Shown here: piece after piece, positions 10,758 through 20,459 of the stretch | Position numbering within the stretch: position 1 is the first letter of the stretch | How the letters are laid out: each line of letters opens with the position of its first letter | NCBI GenBank assembly: GCA_024220505.1 | Contig: JAKZZE010000007.1 | Location: 2,016,982-2,080,981 of the forward strand | Origin: Rhizopus arrhizus | Lineage: Eukaryota > Mucoromycota > Mucoromycetes > Mucorales > Rhizopodaceae | Length of the DNA: 64,000 bases | Reading direction: 5' to 3' | Made by a program: the position numbers and the translations under genes | Notes under the pieces: generated by a model | Told to the model about the DNA's origin: nothing | What the model saw: the letters and a program-made list of their open reading frames with translations, nothing else | Database searches by the model: none

Positions 10758-13265
10758 TTAAACAAGGTTCCTATACGAAAAAGACAGTTTTTCTTCTATG
10801 CGTTGTTCTGATCTTTGGTACTGTGTTGTTAGCCACCAAGTATCATCAAATGGGACGCCAAGATAGTTGAAGGTAGATTGGATGGGAATGTCATCATCAT
10901 ACAACTTGAGCTGGGGACCACCAAGAGAGAAAGCAGAGTTGAGCACCACGCACTTGGCAGGATTCCATCGGTAACCCAAGGAAAAAGAATGTTCTTCAGC
11001 TGCCTTAAGAAGACGAGGCATGACTTCAGGTGCTCCTATAAGGACAACATCATCAGCATACAAGAGACAGTTCAACCAGAGGCCATCGAATTCACGTTGT
11101 GGATTTGAGCTGTAGTATCTTGCAGAGATTGGTAGTCTAACAGAACGAAGCAGAGCTGGGAGGCTGTTGATGTAGATGGAATACAAGAATGGTGACAGGA
11201 TTGAACCTTGAAGCACACCAGTTCTTGGCCAGAAGGCAGGAGAGGTGAAACCAGAAACCAGGACTTCTATACTTACTTTGTCAAACAGACATTGGAGTAG
11301 TCCAAGTAGAGCAGGAGAGATGTAGGTCTCTAGAGCACGCCATATGATTGCTCGATCGACGGTGTCATAAGCAGACTTGATATCTAAGAAGGCCAAGACA
11401 GGAGGTTCACCATGATGATCAATAGCATGCTGTCGACAGAGCTCATTCAGACAGAGCGCTTGATCCAGAGCACTACGACTATGACGGAAGCCGCCTTGGA
11501 CAGGGTCGAGTGATGGAGCGGTGTCTTCAAGAGTTGTCTGCAAGCACAGTTCAAAGAGCTTTCGCAATACCAATGTCAGGCTGATCGGTCGATAGTTTGC
11601 TGGTTGCAGTGGATCACCTTTCTTGTAGATGGGGACCACTTGAGCAGTGCACCATGCAGTAGGGACAGCAGACCATATCCAGCACAGACGAAAGAGCAAG
11701 GTCAGGACAGGGACCAGATCATCAGCAATTGGCAATAGCATCTCGGTTCGTAAGTGATCACAGCCTGGAGCCTTGCGACGCGAGAGACGTTTGAGAAGCG
11801 CAGTGCGCACCGTTTCTATATCCACTGGACACGGATCATCTTCAAGACAATGAGGACCAGAGGGGATCGGTGGTGCATTGTACCTAGTCGATGGTAATGA
11901 CGAGCCAGAGAATACTTGCTTCAAGTGATTAGCCATGGTTGTAGCCGCAACAGTGGGACCCTCCGGATGGGAATAAGAAGGAGCCAGTGTGCGGTTTCGT
12001 CTAATTCGCTTGATTGTAGCAGTGGTATCAGACAGCGGACCAGAAGACAGAGTTTCGCAGAATTGCTTCCAAGTAGCACGACGACGACAGTACAAGGCAC
12101 TTTTGAACCGATGGGCAGCAACTTCATATTCTTGCCATCGAAGTACTTTGTTGATACCAACAGTTCTTTTCCACTTGCGACGGGCTTGTTCACGACGGTC
12201 AAACAGAGCTTGAAGATCATCAGTCCAGAACCAGGCATTGCCAGAACCACGAGGCTTCTTTTGACCGACAGAGTCATCCAGACAAGAATGAATGATGGAG
12301 GTCAACTCGTTGGCAAGGAGATCCATATCGGGTGCTGTGTTATTGGTAGATGATGCATATGTTGTCAAGCATTCACGAAACGGTTGGATACGGTCCCGGA
12401 AGAGGTCAACATAGAGGCAGTCAGGCTCGGTCAGTCTACTCAGATTCCACAAACGACGAGGATGAGCAGGTGGTGGCGGTGGTGGAGGCAGGACACAGGA
12501 CAATGATACAGGATGATGGTCTGAACCAAGAGAGAGGTCTTCATGTACAAGCATCTTTGGATTCACCAGTTGTTGTGAACTGAGAAACAAGTCGATGACA
12601 CTGTTGAAGTGTTCACCGGTGGTAGCATTGACACGGCCTTGAGCACAATAGGTTGGGATACCATAGGCTAGTTGAGTATTCCAACATGTCATTCCATTCT
12701 CCAGGATCCAGCTGAACAACTTGATGCCACGAGTCGTAGTTCTTGAATCACCAAGAAGATGTTGGTGTCGAGCGTTAAAGTCACCGCACACAATCATGTT
12801 GGTCTGTGATGGATGTGTTTGGTGAGGAAGTCCATCGAGTATATCCATTGCTTCGAGGTCAGAGAGCGATGGCGGCAGATAGACACAGTGGACAAGCAAG
12901 GTAGAGACTTGACAGCTGAGCACATAAGAATTGTCAGAGGGAAAGTGAGTAACTGGATAGGGACAATCAGGATTGACAAGCAGACTGATGCCCATCTGTC
13001 CTCGACTTTGACCCTCAAGCGGTACGCCATAGGTATGGTATTGTTGCCATAAAGTCATAAGCCGAAGTGGAGACAATAACCAAGTTTCAGTAATGAAAAT
13101 GAGTGACGATGTAAGGAGCGAATTGGTGGTTTGATCAACAGTGTAGCGATTACAGCCATTGGCATTCCATAGGGTCATAGTAAGCATATTGTTGTTTGTA
13201 CAAGTACGGGTATCTTGGTTGGGCATAGGCATATTTAAAGCTTCAATGGGTAAGACACTCATCAT
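10758..13265 (-). CDS. ORF2 of LINE X1 (endonuclease-reverse transcriptase), 3'-truncated
   Basis: The first ~808 residues closely match ORF2 of X2 (24057-27560). They include an APE-type endonuclease (WNANG, ITETWLL, VCGDFNARH, SLGSDHHPV) and a reverse transcriptase (FLDIKSAYDTVDR, GVLQGSILSPFLYS, LLYADDVVLIG). At about 10841 the sequence changes abruptly and the frame ends after some 27 unrelated residues. The last ~350 residues, including the zinc finger, are lost, along with the 3' UTR. The ATG at 13265 overlaps the ORF1 stop in an ATGA string. LINEs normally lose 5' sequence, so this 3' loss implies a later deletion or recombination. Confidence 0.85.
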   Translation of the reverse strand: MMSVLPIEALNMPMPNQDTRTCTNNNMLTMTLWNANGCNRYTVDQTTNSLLTSSLIFITETWLLSPLRLMTLWQQYHTYGVPLEGQSRGQMGISLLVNPDCPYPVTHFPSDNSYVLSCQVSTLLVHCVYLPPSLSDLEAMDILDGLPHQTHPSQTNMIVCGDFNARHQHLLGDSRTTTRGIKLFSWILENGMTCWNTQLAYGIPTYCAQGRVNATTGEHFNSVIDLFLSSQQLVNPKMLVHEDLSLGSDHHPVSLSCVLPPPPPPPAHPRRLWNLSRLTEPDCLYVDLFRDRIQPFRECLTTYASSTNNTAPDMDLLANELTSIIHSCLDDSVGQKKPRGSGNAWFWTDDLQALFDRREQARRKWKRTVGINKVLRWQEYEVAAHRFKSALYCRRRATWKQFCETLSSGPLSDTTATIKRIRRNRTLAPSYSHPEGPTVAATTMANHLKQVFSGSSLPSTRYNAPPIPSGPHCLEDDPCPVDIETVRTALLKRLSRRKAPGCDHLRTEMLLPIADDLVPVLTLLFRLCWIWSAVPTAWCTAQVVPIYKKGDPLQPANYRPISLTLVLRKLFELCLQTTLEDTAPSLDPVQGGFRHSRSALDQALCLNELCRQHAIDHHGEPPVLAFLDIKSAYDTVDRAIIWRALETYISPALLGLLQCLFDKVSIEVLVSGFTSPAFWPRTGVLQGSILSPFLYSIYINSLPALLRSVRLPISARYYSSNPQREFDGLWLNCLLYADDVVLIGAPEVMPRLLKAAEEHSFSLGYRWNPAKCVVLNSAFSLGGPQLKLYDDDIPIQSTFNYLGVPFDDTWWLTTQYQRSEQRIEEKLSFSYRNLV

Positions 13266-14683
13266 TGGGATGAGGTCGATTCACCAACATCGAGAGGATC
13301 AAGTTCTGTAGTGCTGAAGGTGCTGTGAATTTCTTCCATCGTGGCGTCTTGAGTTGATCCAATGGTTTTAGCAGCACGGGTAGCAGTAGGCACAACTTCT
13401 TTGTATTGATCAAGGGTGATCCAATTCTTTACAAAGAAGGAACGAGCAACAGCAGGGCGAACAGACTCACGGATGTGCTGTAAAGCACGGACAAGGCGAG
13501 CTTGATGAACTTCGGTGCATTTGATAGCACGGTCAGATCCAGATAAATCAGCAAACTTGGGATCACGCAAGAGATCAGGGTTCAAAGGATTGAATCCTTG
13601 AATTGGTTCGACCTTGGCTTTAGCAAAGGCAGCGAGCAGATCAGCAGTGTATTCTGTATGCACCAAAAGAGCAACCACTTGACGGTCAGGATAATGAACA
13701 TCCAGCACACGAGCGTTGTTGATTTTGAGCTTGTGGAGCTTGCTGCGCAGACTGGATATGGGTTCACGGTAACGACTTGGCAAGTACACATACTCATAGT
13801 CATGATGAGCAGCGACAGGGACAAAGCGGCGTTGTATGGCTTCCATTTGACGAGCAGTAGTCTTGCGACGGCGTGTAGGTGCTTTGCTCTTTGGTGCAGG
13901 TGCGTCCTTACCTTTTGTAGCCACAGCAGCAAAAGAAAGTGGTTCAGTCGATGAAGTCAACGAGGCACTTGGGATAGCGTACTTGGATGCTTCTGTGCCT
14001 TGGGGCTCCTTTGTATCAAGAGTAAATGCTGGGATAGCATCAGTACAGATTTGGGCTTCAAGTTCTGCAATGCGCTGTTGTGCCAGGTCCAAGTCGGTGC
14101 GCAAACGTTTGTTTTCTGCCATGACTTCTTCAAGAGCATTCAAACGTTGGTTTAAAAAGCGTGTTTGATCTTGTTGCTGCTTTTGATATACTATAAACCA
14201 ATCTGGAATACCAGATTGAGAGCTAAGATCAAGTATTTGAGTATCGCATAGAGCTAAAGGGTTCACTTCCCTGGTAAATAAAGGTTTGAGTGCGGAGTCA
14301 TTCTGACTAAATGAAAAGTCTACAGGCTTGTCTAAACTGAGCTTGAAAGAAGAGGTGCTAGGATTCAAGTTCTTGTTCTTGTTCTTGAGAATCTGACTAC
14401 GGGTAGTAGGCTTGGTAATAGTCTTTTTAACATTCGTAGGAACGTAAGGTGGAGTTCTATCAGCAATTGTGCGCTTGCTTGGAATTTCAATGGGTGTGCC
14501 CATAGGGTGTGCGGACTGAACAGTTGGTGCGGGTTGGACAACTGGTGTGCCCTTAGGGTGTGCGGACTGAACAGCTGGTCCGGGTTGAACAAGTGGTCCG
14601 GTCTGGACATGTGGTGCGGGTTGGACGAATTGTGCCGACACGGACGTGTCATTGGCGCTCTGATCTTGACAATTTTTTTCCAT
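13262..14683 (-). CDS. ORF1 of LINE X1
   Basis: I start this at the ATG at 14683 (MEKNCQDQ), giving 473 residues. An upstream in-frame extension to 14899 exists only with non-ATG starts and is broken by an indel in X2. The N terminus has imperfect Pro/Gln repeats (VQPAP, VQSAHPKGTP, VQSAHPMGTP). A Leu-rich coiled coil lies near residues 215-255 (RLNALEEVMAENKRLR). The C-terminal half has a globular domain (YEYVYLPSRYRE, RVLDVHYPDRQVVALLVH) shared with ORF1 of the Y family. No CCHC knuckle is present. ORF1 proteins of LINEs bind the element RNA; that role is inferred. Confidence 0.8.
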   Translation of the reverse strand: MEKNCQDQSANDTSVSAQFVQPAPHVQTGPLVQPGPAVQSAHPKGTPVVQPAPTVQSAHPMGTPIEIPSKRTIADRTPPYVPTNVKKTITKPTTRSQILKNKNKNLNPSTSSFKLSLDKPVDFSFSQNDSALKPLFTREVNPLALCDTQILDLSSQSGIPDWFIVYQKQQQDQTRFLNQRLNALEEVMAENKRLRTDLDLAQQRIAELEAQICTDAIPAFTLDTKEPQGTEASKYAIPSASLTSSTEPLSFAAVATKGKDAPAPKSKAPTRRRKTTARQMEAIQRRFVPVAAHHDYEYVYLPSRYREPISSLRSKLHKLKINNARVLDVHYPDRQVVALLVHTEYTADLLAAFAKAKVEPIQGFNPLNPDLLRDPKFADLSGSDRAIKCTEVHQARLVRALQHIRESVRPAVARSFFVKNWITLDQYKEVVPTATRAAKTIGSTQDATMEEIHSTFSTTELDPLDVGESTSSQ

Positions 14684-14908
14684 GAGAGATCTCGAAATGT
14701 CAATATTCAAACGATTCGTATTTTGGATATAGCTTGACGAATACGCTTCTGTTTGAGTTGTAGTTTGTAATAAAGTTGTTTTGGATGTTGTATCTATCTT
14801 GCTAATGATGGATGGATGCGATTTAACAGATGGATGTAAAAGATATTTGTGCGGATAAACGTTTAACCAGGTGCAAATTGGTGTAACGGTTAAGAACACG
14901 AAAGAAAG

Positions 14909-14923
14909 GCCCGTTTAGCACAG
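14909..14923 (+). repeat. tRNA-Thr 5' stub at the X1-Y1 junction
   Basis: The 15-nt GCCCGTTTAGCACAG is identical to the first 15 nt of the tRNA-Thr gene at 34291. It lies exactly between the 5' region of X1 and the 3' end of Y1. The preceding CGAAAGAAAG resembles, but differs from, the flank of the intact tRNA gene. Confidence 0.85.
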
Positions 14924-15193
14924 TCGAAAATTTATGTTTTTATTTAAAGATTAATGCAATCGACCTTTAGGCCATTATTTGCTAATCAAAGTACAAAAAA
15001 GAGAATATACATGATACGAAAAAAAGTCCTAGCGACCATTTGATGGACCAAAAAAGAGGAGAGAGAAGAGAAGCCAAAAGAGAAATCAAAAGAGCTAATT
15101 TGTAGGATATCATGTTCGTGGTCTCCTCCGCATCGTGCACTAAGTGGTTGTGGCAGTGGGAGGTAGAAGCCAGAGGAACAATCAAAACACATT

Positions 15194-18100
15194 TCACCGA
15201 GAACGAGAAGTCGACCTTTTATACCAGAGTAATCCAGGTGAAGGATCATTGGTGTAATCACCATCAGGGTTGCAAAGCTGGTCAAAGTGCCAAAGGATGG
15301 TACAAAGGCTGACCCAGAACGGAGGACAACGAGCAGAAGGAGAAACAGGCAACAAAGACAAGCAATAGTCAATGTGCAGCTCGGTAGAACCAGCAGGAGG
15401 GAAAGGAAGACAACACCAGAGAGCCGATGGGACCTGAGGACAGACCATGAGATGGGCACGAGTGGTATGACCAAACAGACAAGCACAAGGACGAGGATCA
15501 CCAGGCAGCCAACCCATACGCCAACGTATAAGCCGACTACGATCAGCACGCGAGGCAGGAACATAGAGGATTGGATCCACTCGCAGTACAGGACGACAGG
15601 CTCGAATCAAGACTTGAGATGTAGAAGCCAGGAACTGATGAAACTCTTGCTGACGATACGCATGTAACCAGGTTTTAAGCCGAGAAGGAGCCGTAACTTC
15701 TGGTGGGTGATCCAGCACAATGCGTCGAGAGCGAAGAGTTGATAGTAGTGACGATGGCAGCGAAGAAGAAAGCAGCGACAAGAGACAGTCATCAGGCAAA
15801 GACTGGACACGAAGGCAAAATTTTAGCACCAAGGTATCAGCACGGAAACGCATCGACGGTAGGTTACAGATGTGCCGAAGCACAACCGTCGACGAGGTCT
15901 TGTGGCCACCAACGATCAGACGCAGACATCGGCTTTGAGCGCGCTCTAGCTCGTCATAGTCCTTTTTGAGCAGCTTCGAGATGGCTAGGCCATACTCTAA
16001 CTTGGGACGTACAAACATAGCATAGAGGCGAGAAGAGAACAGCAGCGAGAAACCAGACCTATTGGCACCAATTGCAGACAGTTGAGACATCTTGAGTTGT
16101 GCACCAGGCTTGCGGTGAGCTACCAGACGAGACGGAGAGATACCATTGCGAACGAATGGCACACCAAGATAAACGAACTCATCGACAGACGGTATGTCTT
16201 CATCGTAGAGAGTGAGACGGACGTATCTTGACGACGTCGGATCTGGAGCATTAAGGATGGCACATTTGGTAGGACTCCATCTGTAGCCGAGCACTTGTGA
16301 ATGGATTTGGGCCAGGTCAAGCATCTGTTTGACTTCGCTTGCAGAACCGAGAATAGCCACATCATCAGCATAAAGGAGAGAGTTGATGGCTGTGGGTGAC
16401 AAAGACAGAGAGGAGACATCCAATGTCGGACCAAAAGGAAGACCAGGAGAAAGACCAAGATCAGAACCAGGAGGACCAGAAGGAGACAAGGATGAGACCA
16501 TTGCTGTGGTACGCGTGGCAGCAGAACGAAGAAGAGCAGGCAGCGTGTTGATGTAGATCGAGTACAGATGCGGACTCAAGACAGAGCCTTGAAGTACACC
16601 TGTACTCGGAGTGAATGGCGTCGAGACTTGATTAGACATCAGGACCGAGATTGAAACATCATCAAAGAGATGAGCCAAGACAGAGACCAGAGCAAAAGGA
16701 GCAGAGACAGCCAAGAGTGATTGCCATATGACACGTCTGTCGACAGTATCATAGGCAGCCTTGATATCAAGAAACGCCACGACAGGGAAATGACGCTTTC
16801 GACGATAGTACTCCTGTATCAAGTCATGCAAGCAGAGGGCTTGGTCAAGAGCACTTCGCTGTGGACGGAAACCACCTTGAGCAATGTCCAGTGGAGGCGA
16901 GACATCTTCTAAATGTGGAAAGAGACACATCTCAAACAGCTTTCGGATGATGGACGTCAAGGAGATCGGCCTGAAGTTTGACGGTTGATGAGGATCGCCC
17001 TTCTTGTAGATAGGCACGACCTGCGCATGACGCCAAAGAGAAGGAGTGTAAGACCATTGGCAGCAGATATCAAAGAGACGAGCCAGGAGAGCAGCTACTT
17101 GTTTGCGAATGGGAATAAGCATCTCTGTACGCAGATGATCAGAGCCAGGAGCTTTGCGTAAAGGGAGTCGACGCATTGTGTCAGCAACAGAGTCAGCCGA
17201 AAAAGAAGAAAGACCAGAACCAGAGCCAGAACCAGGACCAGAACCAAGACCAGAGCCAAGACTAGAGCCAGATGGATCACCCTCAGAAACGGACGCAAGA
17301 TCGAATGGGACATGATCATCAGGAGATGGAAGAGGAGGAGGACGAGTGGATGGTAGACCAGAGCCAGAGTAGACGGATGCAAGATGATCTCGCATAGCAT
17401 TAGCACCAGCGACAGGACCATCAGGATGAGCATATGAGACTTGAGGACGACGACGGTTATGGACTTGCTTGACCCTACGCACCGCAGAAGAAAAGTCGCC
17501 ACGAGCGAGGGAGTCACAAAAGGCACGCCAAGATTCTCGTTTAGCTCGCTTGACAGCCGTGCGGAAACGGACATGAGCTTCTTGATGAAGACCCCACCAG
17601 TAAGCTTTGTCAATCCCAAGAGACCAACGCCACTTACGGTAGAGCCAGTCTCGACGATCAGCCAATGCTTGCAGTTGAGATGTCCAAAACTTCTTCCATT
17701 GCTTGGGTCGAGAGACACGAGATCCAACAGACTTGTCCAGAGCAGAGTAGATGGCCGCATTGAGTTCATCGTTAAGATGGTCAATGGGTGGACGTGTTGA
17801 CGGTGGACTTGCACACAGCTGTTGAAGCTGGTCAAGCAAAGCAGCAGATAAGGAACCAAAGGTGGACACATACAGCTTCTGGACTTCTGGTTCTTTCAAC
17901 CGAGAAAGGTTCCAAAGGCGACGAACTTGACTTGAAGAAGGAGAAGACTGCATGGAATGAACCACAGGGACCGAGTACTCAAAAGAGAGAGACATCAGTT
18001 TGTGATCTGACCCCAAAGAAAGATCCAAGGCGACCGAGATACTTGCTGAACGAACCAGTGGCATGTTGGTGATGTAGTAGTCTACAATGCTGCTTACCTC

Positions 18101-18805
18101 AGCATGACCACGACAAGTCAGGTATGTTGGTATACCATAGGCAAGAGTCTTGTTCAGGATGTTGAGACCATGATCGTCGCACCAACGACGAAGGACAGAG
18201 CTACGCATGTTAGTACGAGAGTCACCGACGAGACGACCAAGACGAACATTCAGATCACCACAAATGATCGTATCGTCAGTGAGTGGCAGAGAATCCAGAG
18301 CAGACTGTACCTCAGCAGTAGACAGAGAAGGAGGCAGGTAGAGACAGATGAGCCGTAGAGAACGACCCAACTGCAAACCAAGAGCATACTTACAGTTTAC
18401 CGAGAATTCGACCACAGGAAGAGGACACCGAGGAGAGACCAAGGCAGAGACACCCATAGAACCACGATACTGACCTGCAACGGGAGAGCCATACAGATGG
18501 AACTGCTGCCATGAGGTCGGAAGGCGAGCAGGAGGAAGCAACCAGGTTTCGGTAATGAAGACCAACGAGAACGACTGGCAGTGACGGAGGAGGTCATCGA
18601 CTGTGGAAGCCTGGAGACCGTTGGCATTCCACAAGCCGATGGTGAGCGGAACGAGTGATGATGATAATGAAGAACGAGAGGATGAACCATGGAAGCCATG
18701 AGAACCAAGAGAAACCAAAGGAGAGGAAGGGGTTGACGAATCTGGGACCATACCAGATGTAGAGACCGAGGATACATTATAATGACAAGTATTACTACTC
18801 ATCAT
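15194..18805 (-). CDS. ORF2 of LINE Y1: APE endonuclease, reverse transcriptase, zinc finger
   Basis: An intact 1203-residue ORF. The N-terminal APE endonuclease (about 50-270) has LWNANG, ITETWLLPP, ICGDLNVRL and SLGSDHKL. A Gly/Ser-rich linker near residues 505-530 (GSGLGSGPGSGSGSG) differs in length from Y2. Reverse transcriptase has FLDIKAAYDTVDR near 680, GVLQGSVLSPHLYS and LLYADDVAIL near 813. A C-terminal CX1C...H...C zinc finger (CACLFGHTTRAHLMVC) lies near 1112. No RNase H or restriction-like endonuclease is seen. The ATG shares one base with the ORF1 stop (TAATG), so translation is probably coupled by reinitiation. The endonuclease would nick the tRNA gene target and the RT would copy the element RNA there. 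Confidence 0.92.
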   Translation of the reverse strand: MMSSNTCHYNVSSVSTSGMVPDSSTPSSPLVSLGSHGFHGSSSRSSLSSSLVPLTIGLWNANGLQASTVDDLLRHCQSFSLVFITETWLLPPARLPTSWQQFHLYGSPVAGQYRGSMGVSALVSPRCPLPVVEFSVNCKYALGLQLGRSLRLICLYLPPSLSTAEVQSALDSLPLTDDTIICGDLNVRLGRLVGDSRTNMRSSVLRRWCDDHGLNILNKTLAYGIPTYLTCRGHAEVSSIVDYYITNMPLVRSASISVALDLSLGSDHKLMSLSFEYSVPVVHSMQSSPSSSQVRRLWNLSRLKEPEVQKLYVSTFGSLSAALLDQLQQLCASPPSTRPPIDHLNDELNAAIYSALDKSVGSRVSRPKQWKKFWTSQLQALADRRDWLYRKWRWSLGIDKAYWWGLHQEAHVRFRTAVKRAKRESWRAFCDSLARGDFSSAVRRVKQVHNRRRPQVSYAHPDGPVAGANAMRDHLASVYSGSGLPSTRPPPLPSPDDHVPFDLASVSEGDPSGSSLGSGLGSGPGSGSGSGLSSFSADSVADTMRRLPLRKAPGSDHLRTEMLIPIRKQVAALLARLFDICCQWSYTPSLWRHAQVVPIYKKGDPHQPSNFRPISLTSIIRKLFEMCLFPHLEDVSPPLDIAQGGFRPQRSALDQALCLHDLIQEYYRRKRHFPVVAFLDIKAAYDTVDRRVIWQSLLAVSAPFALVSVLAHLFDDVSISVLMSNQVSTPFTPSTGVLQGSVLSPHLYSIYINTLPALLRSAATRTTAMVSSLSPSGPPGSDLGLSPGLPFGPTLDVSSLSLSPTAINSLLYADDVAILGSASEVKQMLDLAQIHSQVLGYRWSPTKCAILNAPDPTSSRYVRLTLYDEDIPSVDEFVYLGVPFVRNGISPSRLVAHRKPGAQLKMSQLSAIGANRSGFSLLFSSRLYAMFVRPKLEYGLAISKLLKKDYDELERAQSRCLRLIVGGHKTSSTVVLRHICNLPSMRFRADTLVLKFCLRVQSLPDDCLLSLLSSSLPSSLLSTLRSRRIVLDHPPEVTAPSRLKTWLHAYRQQEFHQFLASTSQVLIRACRPVLRVDPILYVPASRADRSRLIRWRMGWLPGDPRPCACLFGHTTRAHLMVCPQVPSALWCCLPFPPAGSTELHIDYCLSLLPVSPSARCPPFWVSLCTILWHFDQLCNPDGDYTNDPSPGLLWYKRSTSRSR

Positions 18806-19776
18806 TATAATGATCCAAAGCTGGAGCGAGAGGCAGGACGGTCTTGATCATACTGATCCAGAAGCATTTCATCGTCAGGTTGGTCACGATGGCGCGGGAA
18901 GGCAGGACGGTCTTGCTTGGCAGCCAAGACTTCAGAGACAGCCTCATCAGACACCATGGCATTGGCCAAAAAGAAACGAGAGACAGCAACAGCAACAGGA
19001 TAGCGCAAGCGCTCAAGGGTACGAAGACAACGCTCATTAGAAATGTGCGCCATCTTTTCTTGACGTACCTCAAGAGGCGCAGAGGCAAAAGCAGGGTCAG
19101 CAACGTTGTCCGGATCTAAGGGATCGAACTGATCAAGGACCTTGATCTTTGCTTTCTCCAGCAAAGAGATGAGAGCAGGCTTGTACTGAAGATGGACAAG
19201 CAGACCAACAACGGAGTGTGCGGGAAATGAAACATCCAACACCCGCCAGGTGTCAACACCCAAGCGACCAAGTCGACGACGAGCTTCAGTGTATGTCATT
19301 TTGCGAGATCTAGGTATGTAGACATAGTCAAACCCTTGTTCACCTGTGACAGGCTGGAAGCCTCTTGCAGCAGCGGCACGACGACGGAGTTTGTTCTTGG
19401 AACCACGTGAAGCCACAGTAGCCCAAGAGGAAGCAGCAGTACCCAAGGAAGGCGAAGAAGCGGTCTCTTTAGCACCATTTGGGGCAGCAGGAGAAGAAGC
19501 AGCGGCATTTGAACTTGGGGTGTCCCTAGGAGTTCCGGCAGATCGTGCGGCCAGTTGGGCACGCAAGGAAGCAATCTCATTGGCCTGACTGTTGGTCAGT
19601 TCCAAAAGGCGAGCGTTTTCGAGCTGGAGCTGCTCTAAGGCACTCAAGCGGGCAGTGAGGTCTTCGTAGGCTGCAGCCAAAGACTGAAGAGTGACGTCAG
19701 CATTGGAATTTGCTGAGTTTGTTGAGGCGGCGGCGTTGGGGATCCTTGAACCCAAGGTTTTTCTTAAAGGTCCCAT
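18805..19776 (-). CDS. ORF1 of LINE Y1
   Basis: A 323-residue protein starting at an ATG about 140 nt from the element's 5' end. A heptad coiled coil lies at about residues 30-80 (LTARLSALEQLQLENARLLEL), followed by an Ala/Ser/Pro-rich linker. The C-terminal globular domain (YVYIPRSRKMTY, RVLDVSFPAHSVVGLLVH) is homologous to ORF1 of family X, with a conserved acidic NPDLLRDP/DPDNVADP patch. No zinc knuckles are present. The stop TAA overlaps the ORF2 start. Likely an RNA-binding chaperone, inferred by analogy with other LINE ORF1 proteins. Confidence 0.85.
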   Translation of the reverse strand: MGPLRKTLGSRIPNAAASTNSANSNADVTLQSLAAAYEDLTARLSALEQLQLENARLLELTNSQANEIASLRAQLAARSAGTPRDTPSSNAAASSPAAPNGAKETASSPSLGTAASSWATVASRGSKNKLRRRAAAARGFQPVTGEQGFDYVYIPRSRKMTYTEARRRLGRLGVDTWRVLDVSFPAHSVVGLLVHLQYKPALISLLEKAKIKVLDQFDPLDPDNVADPAFASAPLEVRQEKMAHISNERCLRTLERLRYPVAVAVSRFFLANAMVSDEAVSEVLAAKQDRPAFPRHRDQPDDEMLLDQYDQDRPASRSSFGSL

Positions 19777-19916
19777 CTTTTGTGATTAACTTCAAACTGA
19801 TAAAAAGCGATGTAAAGTTGATGTATTCGAAAAATTAAAGATACCAAAAGGTGTGTTTTTGAAAGATGAATCGAATGGTGTAAAAACTGGAGATGGATGG
19901 CTTGATTTGGCGGAGT

Positions 19917-20459
19917 TATCGGCACTGCACATAATTGTTATTTACAAAGTATGATAGCCCTCAGATATACCTCAGTTAATCGGGATTTATCATATTTAAT
20001 GCAGCGTTATTGCAGTATGCCAAGTTGAACCAGTTTACGTTGAATGTTAACTATTTCAGTGCGATAACCAAGTATCACTGTTTGGCAACGCGCCGCTTCA
20101 TTATTCTTTTAACGATGAAACACAAGCATGATGCCTTTCTATTGGACCTTACATGCTTGCGTTTCTCTTTAATACCACTTCTTTATTGGCTTGTTACCTT
20201 TTCCTAATGCTTCCTTATTCGTCTGTTGCTCTTTAACAATGCTTCCTTATTGGCTTATTATGGCTATATTTAGCTTTGGATGATTTATATTGGGAAATAA
20301 AATAGGCTTAAAACACGGTATTATTGGTCAAAAATGTAGTTTTATTCATTTATTTTTGGGCTTTATTGCCATATTGATTATATATTATTGGTTCATTCCA
20401 GTATTACAAAAGGGTAGGGGAAGGAGGGAAAGCGAGCAGGGGATCCATGGAAACGATTA
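19917..20459. other. Spacer right of LINE Y1
   Basis: No coding signal is convincing. The short plus-strand ORF at 20010-20207 lacks motifs. The sequence right of the Y1 5' end begins CACTGCACATAATTG and carries no tRNA stub. Confidence 0.4.

Larger units (their letters stand above)
14924..19916 (-). mobile_element. LINE Y1, apparently full length, 5.0 kb
   Basis: A bicistronic APE-type non-LTR retrotransposon on the minus strand. Its 3' end abuts the tRNA-Thr stub with no poly(A) tail (minus-strand end AATTTTCGA). Its 5' end, GATAACTCCGCCAAATC on the minus strand, is shared with Y2. Both ORFs are intact. Unlike Y2, the sequence to the right of its 5' end contains no tRNA gene. Confidence 0.85.

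Noticed and set aside
14684..14899. N-terminal extension of LINE X1 ORF1
   Set aside because: Needs a non-ATG start, and the frame is not conserved in X2 because of a 1-nt difference; the shared ATG at 14683 is preferred.
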